Shown: positions 8,396-16,346, counted from the first letter of the stretch. The stretch is 35,396 bases of DNA from Actinophytocola sp. (GCA_009379975.1 WHSS01000024.1:1-35396); one strand, 5' to 3'. Made by a program: numbers and translations. Notes: generated by a model not told the origin, from the letters alone.

Positions 8396-8474
8396 GTGCG
8401 CGGACGGCCCTCACCCGTTCAACGGACTGAAAGCGTCACTCACTCCACTCAGTGGACTGAAGGCGTCTTTCAGC
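8396..8474. repeat. R1 palindromic repeat, copy b (degenerate left arm)
   Basis: The right half (GGACTGAAGGCGTCTTTCAGC) is essentially identical to copy d at 25841-25919, while the left terminal arm has decayed. The trmB stop codon (TCA at 8470-8472) lies inside the TTTCAGC end. The position just after trmB suggests a terminator role. Confidence 0.75.
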
Positions 8475-9189
8475 GCGCATCGTTGACGCGCTCGTAGACC
8501 AGGTCGCGGGAAACCCGGCCGTCGACCTCGGCGCGCGACTCGAACTTCGTCACCGGCCGCCACTCGGGCCGGGGCGCCCAGCCGCCCGGCTCATCGGCGT
8601 AGCGGTTGCGCAATGCCTGCTCCGCATCGCAGACCTCACGCATCTGCTCTGCGTAGTGCTCCCAATCGGTGGCCAGGTGCAGCGTGCCGCCTGCCACCAG
8701 CCGGGACGCGAGCAGTGAGATGAACTCCGGCTGCACCAGCCGCCGCTTGTGGTGACGCTTCTTCGGCCACGGATCCGGGTAGAAGATGCGCACACCGTAT
8801 AGCGACGCTTGGGCAATGTGATCGGTGAGCAGGACGACCGCGTCGCCGTGCAGCAGCCGCAGGTTCGTCACGCCCAGCTTCTCCGCGCGCAGCATCAGCT
8901 GGCCGAGACCCGCCTGGTAGACCTCGACGGCGACATAGTTCAGCTCCGGGGCCCGCTGCGCGAGCACCGAGGTGGTCTCCCCCATGCCGGAGCCGATCTC
9001 GAGCATGACCGGCGCCTCGCGGCCGAACCAGGCGGCGAAGTCGACCGGGCCCTGATCCAACTCCGCGATCTCGCGCCCCAGCTCCGGCCAATAGCGCCGC
9101 CACGCGCGTTGCTGGCCGACGGTCATCCGGCCGCCCCGGTTGACGTAGCTGACCACGCTGCGGGCGCGCGGTCGATCCTCGCTGGTCAC
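8470..9189 (-). CDS. trmB: tRNA (guanine-N7-)-methyltransferase TrmB
   Basis: TrmB uses SAM to methylate N7 of G46 in tRNA variable loops. The 239-residue protein has SAM motif I (LEIGSGMGETT, 63-73), an acidic GNYVAVEVYQAGL-like second strand, and the diagnostic PDPWPKKRHHKRR stretch (138-150) with the catalytic Asp and the basic tRNA-contacting residues. The N-terminal segment RSYVNRGGRMT-like (VVSYVNRGGRM) is the usual actinobacterial opening. The GTG start is 20 bases after the stop of the upstream hypothetical gene, with AAGGTT as a ribosome-binding site, so the two are probably co-transcribed. The stop codon lies within an R1 repeat. Confidence 0.95.
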   Translation of the reverse strand: MTSEDRPRARSVVSYVNRGGRMTVGQQRAWRRYWPELGREIAELDQGPVDFAAWFGREAPVMLEIGSGMGETTSVLAQRAPELNYVAVEVYQAGLGQLMLRAEKLGVTNLRLLHGDAVVLLTDHIAQASLYGVRIFYPDPWPKKRHHKRRLVQPEFISLLASRLVAGGTLHLATDWEHYAEQMREVCDAEQALRNRYADEPGGWAPRPEWRPVTKFESRAEVDGRVSRDLVYERVNDAR

Positions 9190-9209
9190 GCCGGAACCTT
9201 AACCGCCCG

Positions 9210-9776
9210 TCAGCGGATGGCTTCGATCTCCCCCAGCCGCTCCCGCAGGCCACGCTGGCCGTGGATGGCCACCGGGGCGGGCGTCGGCCCCGAATGGGCG
9301 GGCAACACGTCGATCCAGCCGTCGTGGCGCTCCGTGTGTAGCAGCGTCGTCGGGATGGTGAATCCGGACGGTCCGCGTTCCGAAGGGATGAACTCCCAGT
9401 ACCCGGACTCGCCGTCGGCGGCCCAGGGCACGAACTCCCACCCGGAGCGCGGTTCGAGGAGCTGCGCGATGCGATCCTCGACGCGGAAGGCCGCGGCGCG
9501 GGACTCGATGTCACCCCGGGCAAGGGCCCGTAGCCACCACGGCGCGGGAATGTCACGAGCGCCGACGCCGTCGAGACCGCACGCCTCGCGATACATCGCC
9601 AGCACATGATCTTCCGGGGCGCGGTGGATATAAGCGCGGCGAATCTCCGCCGGCCTGGTGGCCGTCGCCGCCGTGGTAGGCAGCTCAAGCGCCTGCGACC
9701 ACTGCAACCCCGCAGTGGGTTCCACCCTCAGGTGGGATCGCCTAGGTTTTCGTTGCTCTGTCTCGATTGCCGTCAT
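9210..9776 (-). CDS. conserved hypothetical protein upstream of trmB
   Basis: I do not recognise a family for this 188-residue protein. It is soluble, with no signal peptide or membrane span. The first 25 residues are basic and polar, and the rest has alternating helical and strand segments with several Trp (PAPWWLRALARGD, GWEFVPWAADGESGYWEF). GGAGGTGA, a full-strength Shine-Dalgarno sequence, is 3 bases before the ATG, so the start is secure and translation should be efficient. trmB follows after 20 bases in the same operon. A Crp/GlxR-like palindrome lies about 75 bases upstream, so its expression may respond to cyclic AMP or carbon status. Confidence 0.75.
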   Translation of the reverse strand: MTAIETEQRKPRRSHLRVEPTAGLQWSQALELPTTAATATRPAEIRRAYIHRAPEDHVLAMYREACGLDGVGARDIPAPWWLRALARGDIESRAAAFRVEDRIAQLLEPRSGWEFVPWAADGESGYWEFIPSERGPSGFTIPTTLLHTERHDGWIDVLPAHSGPTPAPVAIHGQRGLRERLGEIEAIR

Positions 9777-9848
9777 GGGTCACCTCCGTAGAGTCGCCGC
9801 GACGGACTGATCCCATAACAGCTGCTCAGAACGGGTAGATCCGCTCAT

Positions 9849-9864
9849 CGTGAGCGCTATCACA
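9849..9864. promoter_or_regulatory. Crp/GlxR-like operator upstream of the hypothetical-trmB operon
   Basis: CGTGAGCGCTATCACA matches the consensus TGTGA-N6-TCACA of Crp/Fnr-type regulators, including corynebacterial GlxR, with one mismatch in the left half-site. It lies 73-88 bases upstream of the minus-strand gene start at 9776, a plausible position for activation. An overlapping CGCTCA/TGAGCG repeat starts at 9842. The regulator itself is not in the window. Confidence 0.5.
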
Positions 9865-9980
9865 GGCACGTAACGTGGTCTTAATCGTACGCTTGCCGCC
9901 AGCTTACGCACTGGGTCTATATCGCTGACGCGGATCGGGATGTTAACCAGCTCCTGGCAGGACTACCCGGTTGCCGTAAC

Positions 9981-10027
9981 GGGAGAAACCCGGACCGCGC
10001 CCCGAGCGGTCCGGGCCCCTTTCTCCC
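9981..10027. terminator. long bipartite hairpin, probable terminator of the ABC exporter operon
   Basis: The inner stem CCCGGACCGC (9989-9998) pairs perfectly with GCGGTCCGGG (10006-10015). The outer stem GGGAGAAA (9981-9988) pairs with TTTCTCCC (10020-10027). It lies about 75 bases past the minus-strand permease stop at 10102. The remaining 9777-10101 gap holds the Crp-like site but no convincing gene. Confidence 0.7.
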
Positions 10028-10101
10028 CGATGCCAATCGCGCATACCCCGAAGACGCACGACTGACGTATTTATTCCGTTATGTCTTATTCGGCACTTAT
10101 A

Positions 10102-10857
10102 TTATGCGTCGCGCTTCTTGGCCACCACCAGTGAGACGGTCAGCAGCAGCGCGGCGACCCCGGCGAAATAGACCAGCGCCAGCGTCGGGCTGAGCGTCGA
10201 CGTCGACAGCGGTGGCCCCTCCGCGGCCGCTCCCCGTGCGGAGCCGTCGCCGCTGAGGAACTTCTCCACCACGTTGAACGGCATCCACCGGTGGATGTCC
10301 TCGCCGACCGCGGGAATCAGCGGGATCAGGGATTCGACGAGCATCGAGTAGATCAGCAACAGCGAGATGGCGCCCGCGCTGTGACGGATCATGATGCCCA
10401 CCGCGACGGCCATGACCGCGGTGAGCGCGTAGACCACGCCCACCCCCGCGACCTGCCGCCAGTCGGCCGCACTGCTCAGCGCCAGGTTGGCCCCGGAGTC
10501 CATGACCGCGGAGAGGCCGAGCGCCCCGAACGCGGCCGCCTCGCCGATCACCAGCGCGAGCAGCGCGACGACGGTCGTCTTGGCCAGCAGCGCCGAGGTG
10601 CGGTTCGGCACCGCCTGAAAGGTCGTCCGGATTGTCCCGAACCGGTACTCCGTAGTGATCGACAGCGCGGCGAGCACCATGATCACCGCGAGGCCGAAGC
10701 CGTAGCCGGATTGCGTACTGGCGACGCTGACCTGGAAGTCAGCGGTGCCGGTAATCAGCGCCGCGAACCCGATGACGATGGCAAGCGTGACCGCCGCGCA
10801 CCACCACGGCGACCGGGTGGTGAACAGCTTGATGCGTTCGACTGCGAGAAGAGTCAT
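10102..10857 (-). CDS. ABC-2 type exporter permease
   Basis: A 251-residue integral membrane protein with about six hydrophobic spans (near 20-40, 53-70, 90-115, 135-155, 163-185 and 228-246). The cytosolic elbow pattern between spans 2 and 3 (ITTEYRFGTIRTTFQAVPNRT) is typical of ABC-2 permeases of the antibiotic or bacteriocin exporter type. It lies 31 bases downstream of its ATPase gene on the same strand and probably forms a dimer with two ATPase subunits. The exported substrate is unknown. The neighbouring NarL-type two-component system suggests control by an envelope or drug signal. Confidence 0.88.
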   Translation of the reverse strand: MTLLAVERIKLFTTRSPWWCAAVTLAIVIGFAALITGTADFQVSVASTQSGYGFGLAVIMVLAALSITTEYRFGTIRTTFQAVPNRTSALLAKTTVVALLALVIGEAAAFGALGLSAVMDSGANLALSSAADWRQVAGVGVVYALTAVMAVAVGIMIRHSAGAISLLLIYSMLVESLIPLIPAVGEDIHRWMPFNVVEKFLSGDGSARGAAAEGPPLSTSTLSPTLALVYFAGVAALLLTVSLVVAKKRDA

Positions 10858-10888
10858 TTCAAGTGCGCCTTATCCGTGTTGTCTGTGG

Positions 10889-11836
10889 TCAGCGGGCCGC
10901 GACGAGCTCGGCGGCCTTGGCCGCGTCCTCGCTGTCGATCACGGCGGTGTACTCGACGGCGTCGCCGGCGAGTTGCATGAAGGCGGCTTCGAGCGAGCCG
11001 TGCTGCGGGCTGAGCTCGTGCAGCACCACGTCATGCTTGGCGGCCAGCTCACCGATCGCCTCGCAGTCCAGCCCGGACACGATCACTGAGCCGTCCTCGT
11101 CGATGAGGCCCGCGCCCGCGGCGCTGAGCACCGGCCGGAACGCGGTCAGCTGCGGGCTGCGCACCTTCACCGCGTTCTCCGAGGCGCGGGCGACGAACTC
11201 TTTGGTGCTGCTCTGCGCGATCAGCTTGCCCCTGCCGATGACGATCAGCTCGTTCGCCGTCAGCGCCATCTCCGAGAGCAGGTGGCTGGAGACGAACACG
11301 GTGCGGCCTTCGTCGGCGAGCCGGTGCATGAACTGGCGAATCCAGAAGATGCCTTCCGGGTCGAGGCCGTTGACCGGCTCATCGAACAGCAGCACCTGCG
11401 GGTCACCGAGCAGCGCGCCCGCGATGCCGAGGCGCTGGGACATGCCGAGCGAGAAGCCGCCCGCGCGCTTACCCGCGACGCTGGTCAGGCCGACGGTCTC
11501 GAGCACTTCGTCGACCCGGCGCTTCGGGATTCCGTTCGCCTTCGCCATCCATGTCAGGTGGGCGCGGGCGGAGCGGTTCGGGTGCACCCACTTCGCGTCG
11601 AGCAGCGCGCCGACGGTCCGCAGCGGATGCCGCAGTTCGTGGTACCGCTTGCCATCGATCGTCGCGGTGCCGCTGGTCGGGTTGTCCAGTCCGAGCAGCA
11701 TCCGCATCGTGGTCGACTTCCCGGCGCCGTTCGGCCCGAGGAACCCGGTGACCTTGCCCGCTTCCGCGGCGAAGGTGAGATCGTCGACGGCAACGGTCTT
11801 GCCGTAACGCTTGGTGAGGCCGTTCGCCTCGATCAT
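10889..11836 (-). CDS. ABC transporter ATP-binding protein (exporter type)
   Basis: This 315-residue ATPase has Walker A GPNGAGKS (34-41), a Q-loop region, signature FSLGMSQR (128-135), Walker B LLFDEP (149-154) and an H-loop (VFVSSHLLSE). The C-terminal 90 residues form the accessory domain usual for ATPases paired with ABC-2 permeases. AGGGAGAAACG lies just before the ATG. It is followed by the permease and preceded, after a 189-base gap with a 20-bp palindrome, by the response regulator gene on the same strand. The signature FSLGMSQR has SLGM rather than the canonical LSGGQ, as is normal in this subgroup. Confidence 0.92.
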   Translation of the reverse strand: MIEANGLTKRYGKTVAVDDLTFAAEAGKVTGFLGPNGAGKSTTMRMLLGLDNPTSGTATIDGKRYHELRHPLRTVGALLDAKWVHPNRSARAHLTWMAKANGIPKRRVDEVLETVGLTSVAGKRAGGFSLGMSQRLGIAGALLGDPQVLLFDEPVNGLDPEGIFWIRQFMHRLADEGRTVFVSSHLLSEMALTANELIVIGRGKLIAQSSTKEFVARASENAVKVRSPQLTAFRPVLSAAGAGLIDEDGSVIVSGLDCEAIGELAAKHDVVLHELSPQHGSLEAAFMQLAGDAVEYTAVIDSEDAAKAAELVAAR

Positions 11837-11944
11837 CGTTTCTCCCTGTGCCTGTCGCTGTGGCCGTACCTGCCGGTGACCATCATGCGGCGGCCGCGGC
11901 TCATCGCGCGTCAGCCTGTGGTCCGATCTTGTCCCCGACCCCGG

Positions 11945-11964
11945 TGGTAGCTTGCGCGCTACCA
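11945..11964. promoter_or_regulatory. 20-bp palindromic operator between the two-component and ABC genes
   Basis: TGGTAGC and GCTACCA arms flank TTGCGC. It lies 109-128 bases upstream of the ABC ATPase start, in the only sizeable gap of this four-gene cluster. The size and symmetry suit a dimeric NarL/LuxR-type response regulator, so it is a candidate site for the adjacent regulator. Confidence 0.5.
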
Positions 11965-12025
11965 GCGGCTCGCGATATCGGGAATCACCCTGAGTGGCCC
12001 CTGATTTGACCCCGATACGACGGCG

Positions 12026-12676
12026 CTATACGCCAGGGCGGGCCAGCCCGGTCTCGTAGGCCAGGACCACGATCTGCACCCGGTCCCGCAGTTCGAGCTT
12101 CGCCAGTATCCGGCCGACGTGGGTCTTCACCGTGGCCTCCGAGAGGAACAGCGTGCCGGCGATCTCGGTGTTGGACATCCCGCGCGCGATGAGGGCCATG
12201 ACCTCGCGCTCGCGCTCGGTCAACGCGGCGAGCGCCGAGTCGTCGCGTGGAGCGCCACCGGCGTCGACGAACCGGTCAAGGAGCCGCCGCGTCACGCCGG
12301 GCGAGACCACCGCGTCGCCGCTGGCCACCGCCCGGATCGCGGTCACCAGGTCATCCGGCGGCGTGTCCTTGAGCAGGAACCCACTGGCGCCGCCCCGCAG
12401 CGCCGAGTACACGTACTCATCGAGGTCGAACGTGGTCATCACCAGGACCCGGGCGTGCCGCGCCTTGACGATCCGCTGGGTCGCCTGTACCCCGTCGAGC
12501 ACCGGCATCCGCACGTCCATCAGCACCACATCGGGCCGGAGCTCATCGGCGAGCGTCACGGCGTCCGCGCCGTTCGCCGCCTCGCCGACGACGTCGATGT
12601 CCGGCTGCGCGCCGAGCACCATCCGGAACCCGACGCGCATCAGCTCCTGGTCGTCGACAAGTACCACCCGAATCAC
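12026..12676 (-). CDS. NarL/LuxR-type response regulator
   Basis: A 216-residue regulator with a receiver domain (1-120), acidic pair D8-D9, phosphoacceptor D54 in VVLMDVRMPVLDG and a conserved Lys in FLLKDTPPD. The C-terminal LuxR-type helix-turn-helix (LTEREREVMALIARGMSNTEIAGTLFLS with TVKTHVGRI) covers about 150-210. It overlaps the upstream kinase gene by 4 bases (ATGA-type), so both are made from one transcript. The ABC exporter genes lie immediately downstream on the same strand and are the probable regulatory target. Confidence 0.95.
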   Translation of the reverse strand: MIRVVLVDDQELMRVGFRMVLGAQPDIDVVGEAANGADAVTLADELRPDVVLMDVRMPVLDGVQATQRIVKARHARVLVMTTFDLDEYVYSALRGGASGFLLKDTPPDDLVTAIRAVASGDAVVSPGVTRRLLDRFVDAGGAPRDDSALAALTEREREVMALIARGMSNTEIAGTLFLSEATVKTHVGRILAKLELRDRVQIVVLAYETGLARPGV

Positions 12677-13884
12677 GAGACCTCCTGCGCGGTTTCCGGT
12701 TGCGGGATCACCGCGTGCACCTGCCAGCCGCCACCGGGCCGCGGCCCCACGGTCAATGTGCCACCGAAGACGTGCGCCCGCTCGCGCATGCCGATCAGCC
12801 CGTTGCCGCCCGGTACCGCGGCCAGCGGATGCAACCCGATGGGGTGAGCCTTGCCCGCACCGTCGTCGGTGACCTCGACCTCGACCGCGTCCGGCGCGCC
12901 GCGCACCCGCACCTCGGCCACGGCGCCGCTGCCCGCGTGCTTGAGCGTGTTGGTCAGCGACTCCTGCACAATCCGGTACACGCCGAGCGCCACGCCCGCG
13001 GGCAAACCTGCGAAATCGCCGTCGAGATCCAGACGCACCCGCAGCCCGGAGTTGGTCAGCCGGTCGGTCAGCTCCCGCAATGCGGCGATGGTCGGTTGCG
13101 GGGCCAACGGTTCGCCCTCGGCGGCGCCGGGATCGCGCAGCACGTTGAGCAACCTGCGTAGCTCGGCCAGCGCCTCCCGGCCGGTGTCGGCGATGGTGTG
13201 CACGGCGCGGCGAGCCGCGTCCCGGTCGCCGTCCATCGCATACGCGGCGCCATCGGCGTGCACCACGATCACGCTCACCGAGTGCGCCACCACGTCGTGC
13301 AGTTCGCGGGCGATGCGGCTGCGTTCCTCGGCGACGGCGATCCGGCTCGCCTGATCACGCTCGGTCTCCAGCAGGTGCAGCCGCGCCTCGAGTTCGGCCT
13401 GGTAGGCCCGGCGGGCGCCGACGAACTCCCCGAGCAGCCAGGAGAACACCAGCAGTCCCACGGTGAACCCGCTGACGATAAGCCACTGGGCGGCTCCGAC
13501 CTGGATCATGATCTGCACCAGGGACACCGCGACCTGCAGCCCGAAATACAGCGCGGTGTGCCGCCTGCCCACGTAGACGCTGAGTGTGTAAACCGCGATG
13601 CAGCCGGTGACGATCGCGCCGACGCCGAGTTCGAGCGCGTTATGCCCGACGCCGATGACCAGGACGAGGTAGGCGAACCAGAGCGGGTGACGACGCCGGA
13701 TGACCAGCGGCAGTACCGTCAACAGCAACACCGGGAGCTCGATGTAGACCGGGGCGTTCGTCCGCTCGTCCGAGATGGCGTCGTCGACGATCATCAGCGC
13801 GATATCGAACAGCGCGATGACCGCGGCGATGACGCAGTCGCCCACCGTCGGGTGCGCATGCAACCACAGGCTGAGGCGACGCAT
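12673..13884 (-). CDS. NarL-family sensor histidine kinase
   Basis: A membrane histidine kinase of 403 residues. The N-terminal 150 residues hold about five or six hydrophobic spans with short loops, so the signal is probably sensed in or at the membrane. A linking helix with a coiled-coil pattern (RRAYQAELEARLHLLETERDQ region) leads to the HisKA_3 H-box (IARELHDVVAHSVSV) with the phosphorylated His. The C-terminal ATPase domain has an N-box (VQESLTNTLKHA), EVTDDGAG and GNGLIGMRERAHVFGG. There is no Shine-Dalgarno sequence before the ATG. A TAGTGT hexamer lies 8 bases upstream, so a leaderless or near-leaderless message is possible. Confidence 0.93.
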   Translation of the reverse strand: MRRLSLWLHAHPTVGDCVIAAVIALFDIALMIVDDAISDERTNAPVYIELPVLLLTVLPLVIRRRHPLWFAYLVLVIGVGHNALELGVGAIVTGCIAVYTLSVYVGRRHTALYFGLQVAVSLVQIMIQVGAAQWLIVSGFTVGLLVFSWLLGEFVGARRAYQAELEARLHLLETERDQASRIAVAEERSRIARELHDVVAHSVSVIVVHADGAAYAMDGDRDAARRAVHTIADTGREALAELRRLLNVLRDPGAAEGEPLAPQPTIAALRELTDRLTNSGLRVRLDLDGDFAGLPAGVALGVYRIVQESLTNTLKHAGSGAVAEVRVRGAPDAVEVEVTDDGAGKAHPIGLHPLAAVPGGNGLIGMRERAHVFGGTLTVGPRPGGGWQVHAVIPQPETAQEVS

Positions 13885-13986
13885 GGTTCATAACACTATG
13901 TTGGATCCGACGCGGTGCGCGTCCGTCCCGGGTAGCACGTTAGGTGGACCCGAGGGATGACGGACCTGGCAGGATGGCGCGCGGGA

Positions 13987-14092
13987 GGGCTATTCACAAG
14001 TCATTCGGCGGGGGCCGCCCGGAGGGTGGCTCGCGCCGAATGACTGCAGGTGAGAAGCAAGATCGAGGCGACCTGTCCGTGGTGAATGGCCC
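13987..14092. repeat. DR106 structured repeat, copy A, upstream of dynamin gene 1
   Basis: A 106-bp nested inverted repeat. Outer arms GGGCTATTCAC (13987-13997) and GTGAATGGCCC (14082-14092) pair with one G-T wobble. Middle arms GTCATTCGGCG (14000-14010) and CGCCGAATGAC (14034-14044) pair perfectly. The inner hairpin is GCCGCCC-GGA-GGGTGGC (14014-14030). A second copy without gaps lies at 15737-15842; by my count 81 of 106 positions agree. It ends 46 bases before the dynamin 1 start. It could be a structured leader or small RNA, a protein-binding element, or a MITE-like insertion. Confidence 0.8.
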
Positions 14093-14138
14093 GACTCATG
14101 AATAAGACTCCGGAAGCGGCTGACGAAAGGATGGGGGC

Positions 14139-15734
14139 GTGACAGCGGTGACAGAGCAGGGGAAGCTGGCAGGCCCGCTGTCGACCTCGGTGGCCAACCT
14201 TTGCCGCAGGCTGCAGCCGCAGGTCGGACCGCGCACCGCCGCCGGATTCGCCGAGGTGCTGCGCAGGCTCGGCGCGCCGTTGCAGGTCGCGGTGGCGGGC
14301 AGGATCAAGTCCGGCAAGTCGACGCTGGTCAACGCGCTGATCGGGCGCCAGGTCGCGCCGACCGACATCGGCGAGTGCACCCGGCTCGTCACCCGGTTCC
14401 AGTACGGCACCGTCGACCGCATCGAGGTGGTGATGGCCGACGGCACGAAGCAGGTGCTGCCCTTCGCCGCCGACGGCGCCATCCCGGCGACGCTCGGCAT
14501 GGAGCTGGAAAAGATCTCGCACATCGAGGCGTACCTGACCAACGCCGTACTGCAGGACATGACGGTGATCGACACCCCTGGCCTCGGTTCGCTCGACGCG
14601 GCTTCGGTCAAGCGGACCGAGGCCCTGCTCGGCGCGGGCGCAAGCCGGCCCGAAGACGACGCCGCGACCGAGGAAACCGAAGCCGACGAGCAGCCGGAGT
14701 CGAGCGAACTGGACCACACCTCGCGGGACGCCGTCGCAGGGGCGGAGGCGGTGCTCTACGTGGTGACGCAGAGCGTGCGAGCCGACGACGCGCAGGTTCT
14801 GGCCGCCTTCACCGCGGCGACGGCGAGCCGGGACGCGGGCCCGGTCAACGCCATCGCGGTGCTCAACAAGGCGGACACCATCGCGCCGGAGTCCGTCCCG
14901 GGCGCGGACGGCGACGTGTGGCGGGCGGCGTCGATCCTCGCCGAGAAGCAGGCGAGCACGCTCAAGCCGCGAGTCGCCGACGTGCTGCCCGTCATCGGGC
15001 TGCTGGCGGAGTCGGCCGAGTCCGGCGGCTTCACCTCGGCCGACGCCGACGCGCTGCGGACGCTGGCCGAGCTCGACGAGGACATCCTGGAGACGATGCT
15101 GCTCTCGGCGGACATGTTCCTGAGCTGGGAGTGCGACGTGCCGAGCGGCATCCGGACCCGGTTGCTGGAACGGCTCGACCTCTTCGGCATCCGGTGCGGG
15201 GTCGAAGCGATCAAGGCGGAGCCTGGCATCACCGCGGGTGCGCTGCGCCGCACCATCCGCGACGCGTCCGGCCTCGAGCAGGTCCGGGCCCGGTTGCAGA
15301 CCGTCTTCGCGGTGCGTGCCGACGGCATCAAGGCGGCCGCCGCGCTCGCGTCGATCACCGCGTTGTCGCATGCCGCGAACGACCCGGCGGAACGAGCGAA
15401 GGTGCACGACGCCATCGAGGTGTTGCTCGCCAAGCCCGAGGCGCACCAGCTACGGCTGCTCGAGGCACTCACCCTGGTGGCCGCAGGCGCCGTCGACATG
15501 CCGGACGACCTCACCGCGGAAGTGCTACGGGTCGGCAGCAACGCCGATATCCGAGTCCAGCTGGGCATGCCCGGAGCGGGCCGCGCAGAGCTGACCGAGC
15601 ACGCGCTGGAACGCGCGGGCTGGTGGCGTTCCTTCGCCTCGTTCGGCGCGACGCCCGCGCAGAGCCGGGTGGCACACGTGATCCACCGGGCGTACTTCCT
15701 GATCTGGCAACAGCTTCGCGAGAAGCAACCCTGA
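14139..15734 (+). CDS. dynamin-family GTPase 1 (IniA/IniC- or DynA/B-like)
   Basis: A 531-residue bacterial dynamin-like protein. The GTPase domain shows G1 GRIKSGKST (54-62), a G2 Thr in the ECTRLVTRF segment, G3 DTPG (145-148) and G4 NKAD (243-246), with an acidic insertion at 165-195 (rich in Glu, Asp and Ser). The C-terminal half is helical and amphipathic with no transmembrane span, as expected for a stalk. Bacterial dynamins act in pairs at the inner face of the membrane, in membrane repair, septation or stress tolerance (IniA/IniC in mycobacteria, DynA/DynB in Streptomyces). The GTG start follows a weak AAAGGA. A 106-bp structured element lies upstream, and its second copy begins 3 bases after this stop codon. 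Confidence 0.9.
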   Translation: MTAVTEQGKLAGPLSTSVANLCRRLQPQVGPRTAAGFAEVLRRLGAPLQVAVAGRIKSGKSTLVNALIGRQVAPTDIGECTRLVTRFQYGTVDRIEVVMADGTKQVLPFAADGAIPATLGMELEKISHIEAYLTNAVLQDMTVIDTPGLGSLDAASVKRTEALLGAGASRPEDDAATEETEADEQPESSELDHTSRDAVAGAEAVLYVVTQSVRADDAQVLAAFTAATASRDAGPVNAIAVLNKADTIAPESVPGADGDVWRAASILAEKQASTLKPRVADVLPVIGLLAESAESGGFTSADADALRTLAELDEDILETMLLSADMFLSWECDVPSGIRTRLLERLDLFGIRCGVEAIKAEPGITAGALRRTIRDASGLEQVRARLQTVFAVRADGIKAAAALASITALSHAANDPAERAKVHDAIEVLLAKPEAHQLRLLEALTLVAAGAVDMPDDLTAEVLRVGSNADIRVQLGMPGAGRAELTEHALERAGWWRSFASFGATPAQSRVAHVIHRAYFLIWQQLREKQP

Positions 15735-15736
15735 GA

Positions 15737-15842
15737 GGGCTATTCATAAGTCAGCCGGCGGGGGCCGCCCGAAGGGCGGCTCGTGACGGGTGGCTGCAGG
15801 CGAGAGGCGAGATCAAGGTGAGTTGCGACATATGAATAGCCC
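15737..15842. repeat. DR106 structured repeat, copy B, upstream of the GrpE-like gene
   Basis: The second 106-bp copy has outer arms GGGCTATTCATA (15737-15748) and TATGAATAGCCC (15831-15842), a 12-bp perfect pair, and an inner hairpin GCCGCCC-GAA-GGGCGGC (15764-15780). Relative to copy A, the outer-stem pair C13997-G14082 has become T15747-A15832, a two-sided change that keeps pairing. The middle stem is weaker than in copy A. It begins 3 bases after the dynamin 1 stop and ends 30 bases before the GTG of the next gene. Confidence 0.8.
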
Positions 15843-15872
15843 GACTTTTGAAATAAGATACTGAGAAGATTG

Positions 15873-16346
15873 GTGAACTCTGTGGCTGCGTGGTTCGGCA
15901 AGGGCAAGCAGGACGGCACCTATGACAACCCCGATAACATGCCGACGGGTCAGCTCTCTGCCCAGCTCATCGCGGACGCGGTTGCCGAGGGCGAGCGGGA
16001 GGCGGCCGCAGCGGCCGAGGCGCCGGATATTGGCCTCGAACGGCTTCGCGACGAGCGAGCGGCGCTGATCCAGCTCTGCCTCTATGCGCTGGATCGCGCG
16101 CGCAGTGGCGGCGTCGTCGAACGGCTGGAAGCGGGCCTCGCCGGTGTCGGAGTCAGCGCCATGCGGCCCGACGGCGAACCGTTCGATCCCGCGTCGCACG
16201 AGGCGGGCGGCACGGTGTCCACAGCGGACAGTTCGCTCGATGGAGTCGTCGCCGAGACCGAGGTGGTCGGGTTCAGCGACGGCGGCACGCTGCTGCGGGC
16301 GCCGATCGTGACGGTGTACAAGCTGCGAGACGGGAGCCCGGCATGA
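15873..16346 (+). CDS. GrpE-like nucleotide exchange factor in the dynamin locus
   Basis: A 157-residue protein between two dynamin genes. Its central helix (ERAALIQLCLYALDRARSG, 61-79) is followed by a compact beta-domain with the GrpE-type pattern GVSAMRPDGEPFDPASHEA (93-111), then VVAETEVVGFSDGGTLLRAPIVTVYK (125-150), matching the C-terminal beta-wing of GrpE (FDP..HEA ... GY ... LRPA.V.V). The long N-terminal GrpE coiled coil is short here. GrpE proteins release ADP from Hsp70. Hsp70, GrpE-like and dynamin genes occur together in some actinobacteria, but no Hsp70 gene lies in this window. GAGAAG precedes GTG 15873; TTG 15870 is an alternative. The stop overlaps the dynamin 2 ATG (ATGA). 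Confidence 0.68.
   Translation: MNSVAAWFGKGKQDGTYDNPDNMPTGQLSAQLIADAVAEGEREAAAAAEAPDIGLERLRDERAALIQLCLYALDRARSGGVVERLEAGLAGVGVSAMRPDGEPFDPASHEAGGTVSTADSSLDGVVAETEVVGFSDGGTLLRAPIVTVYKLRDGSPA

Noticed and set aside
9940-10065. 42-codon plus-strand frame starting MLTSSWQDYPVAV
   Set aside because: The ribosome-binding site is weak, most of the frame is the palindromic terminator, and no downstream gene on that strand would need a leader peptide.
10102-13884. Antibiotic biosynthetic cluster around the ABC exporter
   Set aside because: Only regulator, kinase and exporter genes are present; no biosynthetic enzyme adjoins either exporter.
14001-15446. Long minus-strand open frame opposite dynamin 1
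   Set aside because: It is antisense to a clear GTPase with all G motifs, and the product is Arg/Gly/Val-rich without any domain.
13987-15842. DR106 copies as the ends of a composite transposon carrying dynamin 1
   Set aside because: There is no transposase and no target-site duplication, and the flanking GAG/GACT bases are shared by both copies, which fits duplication of the whole upstream region better.
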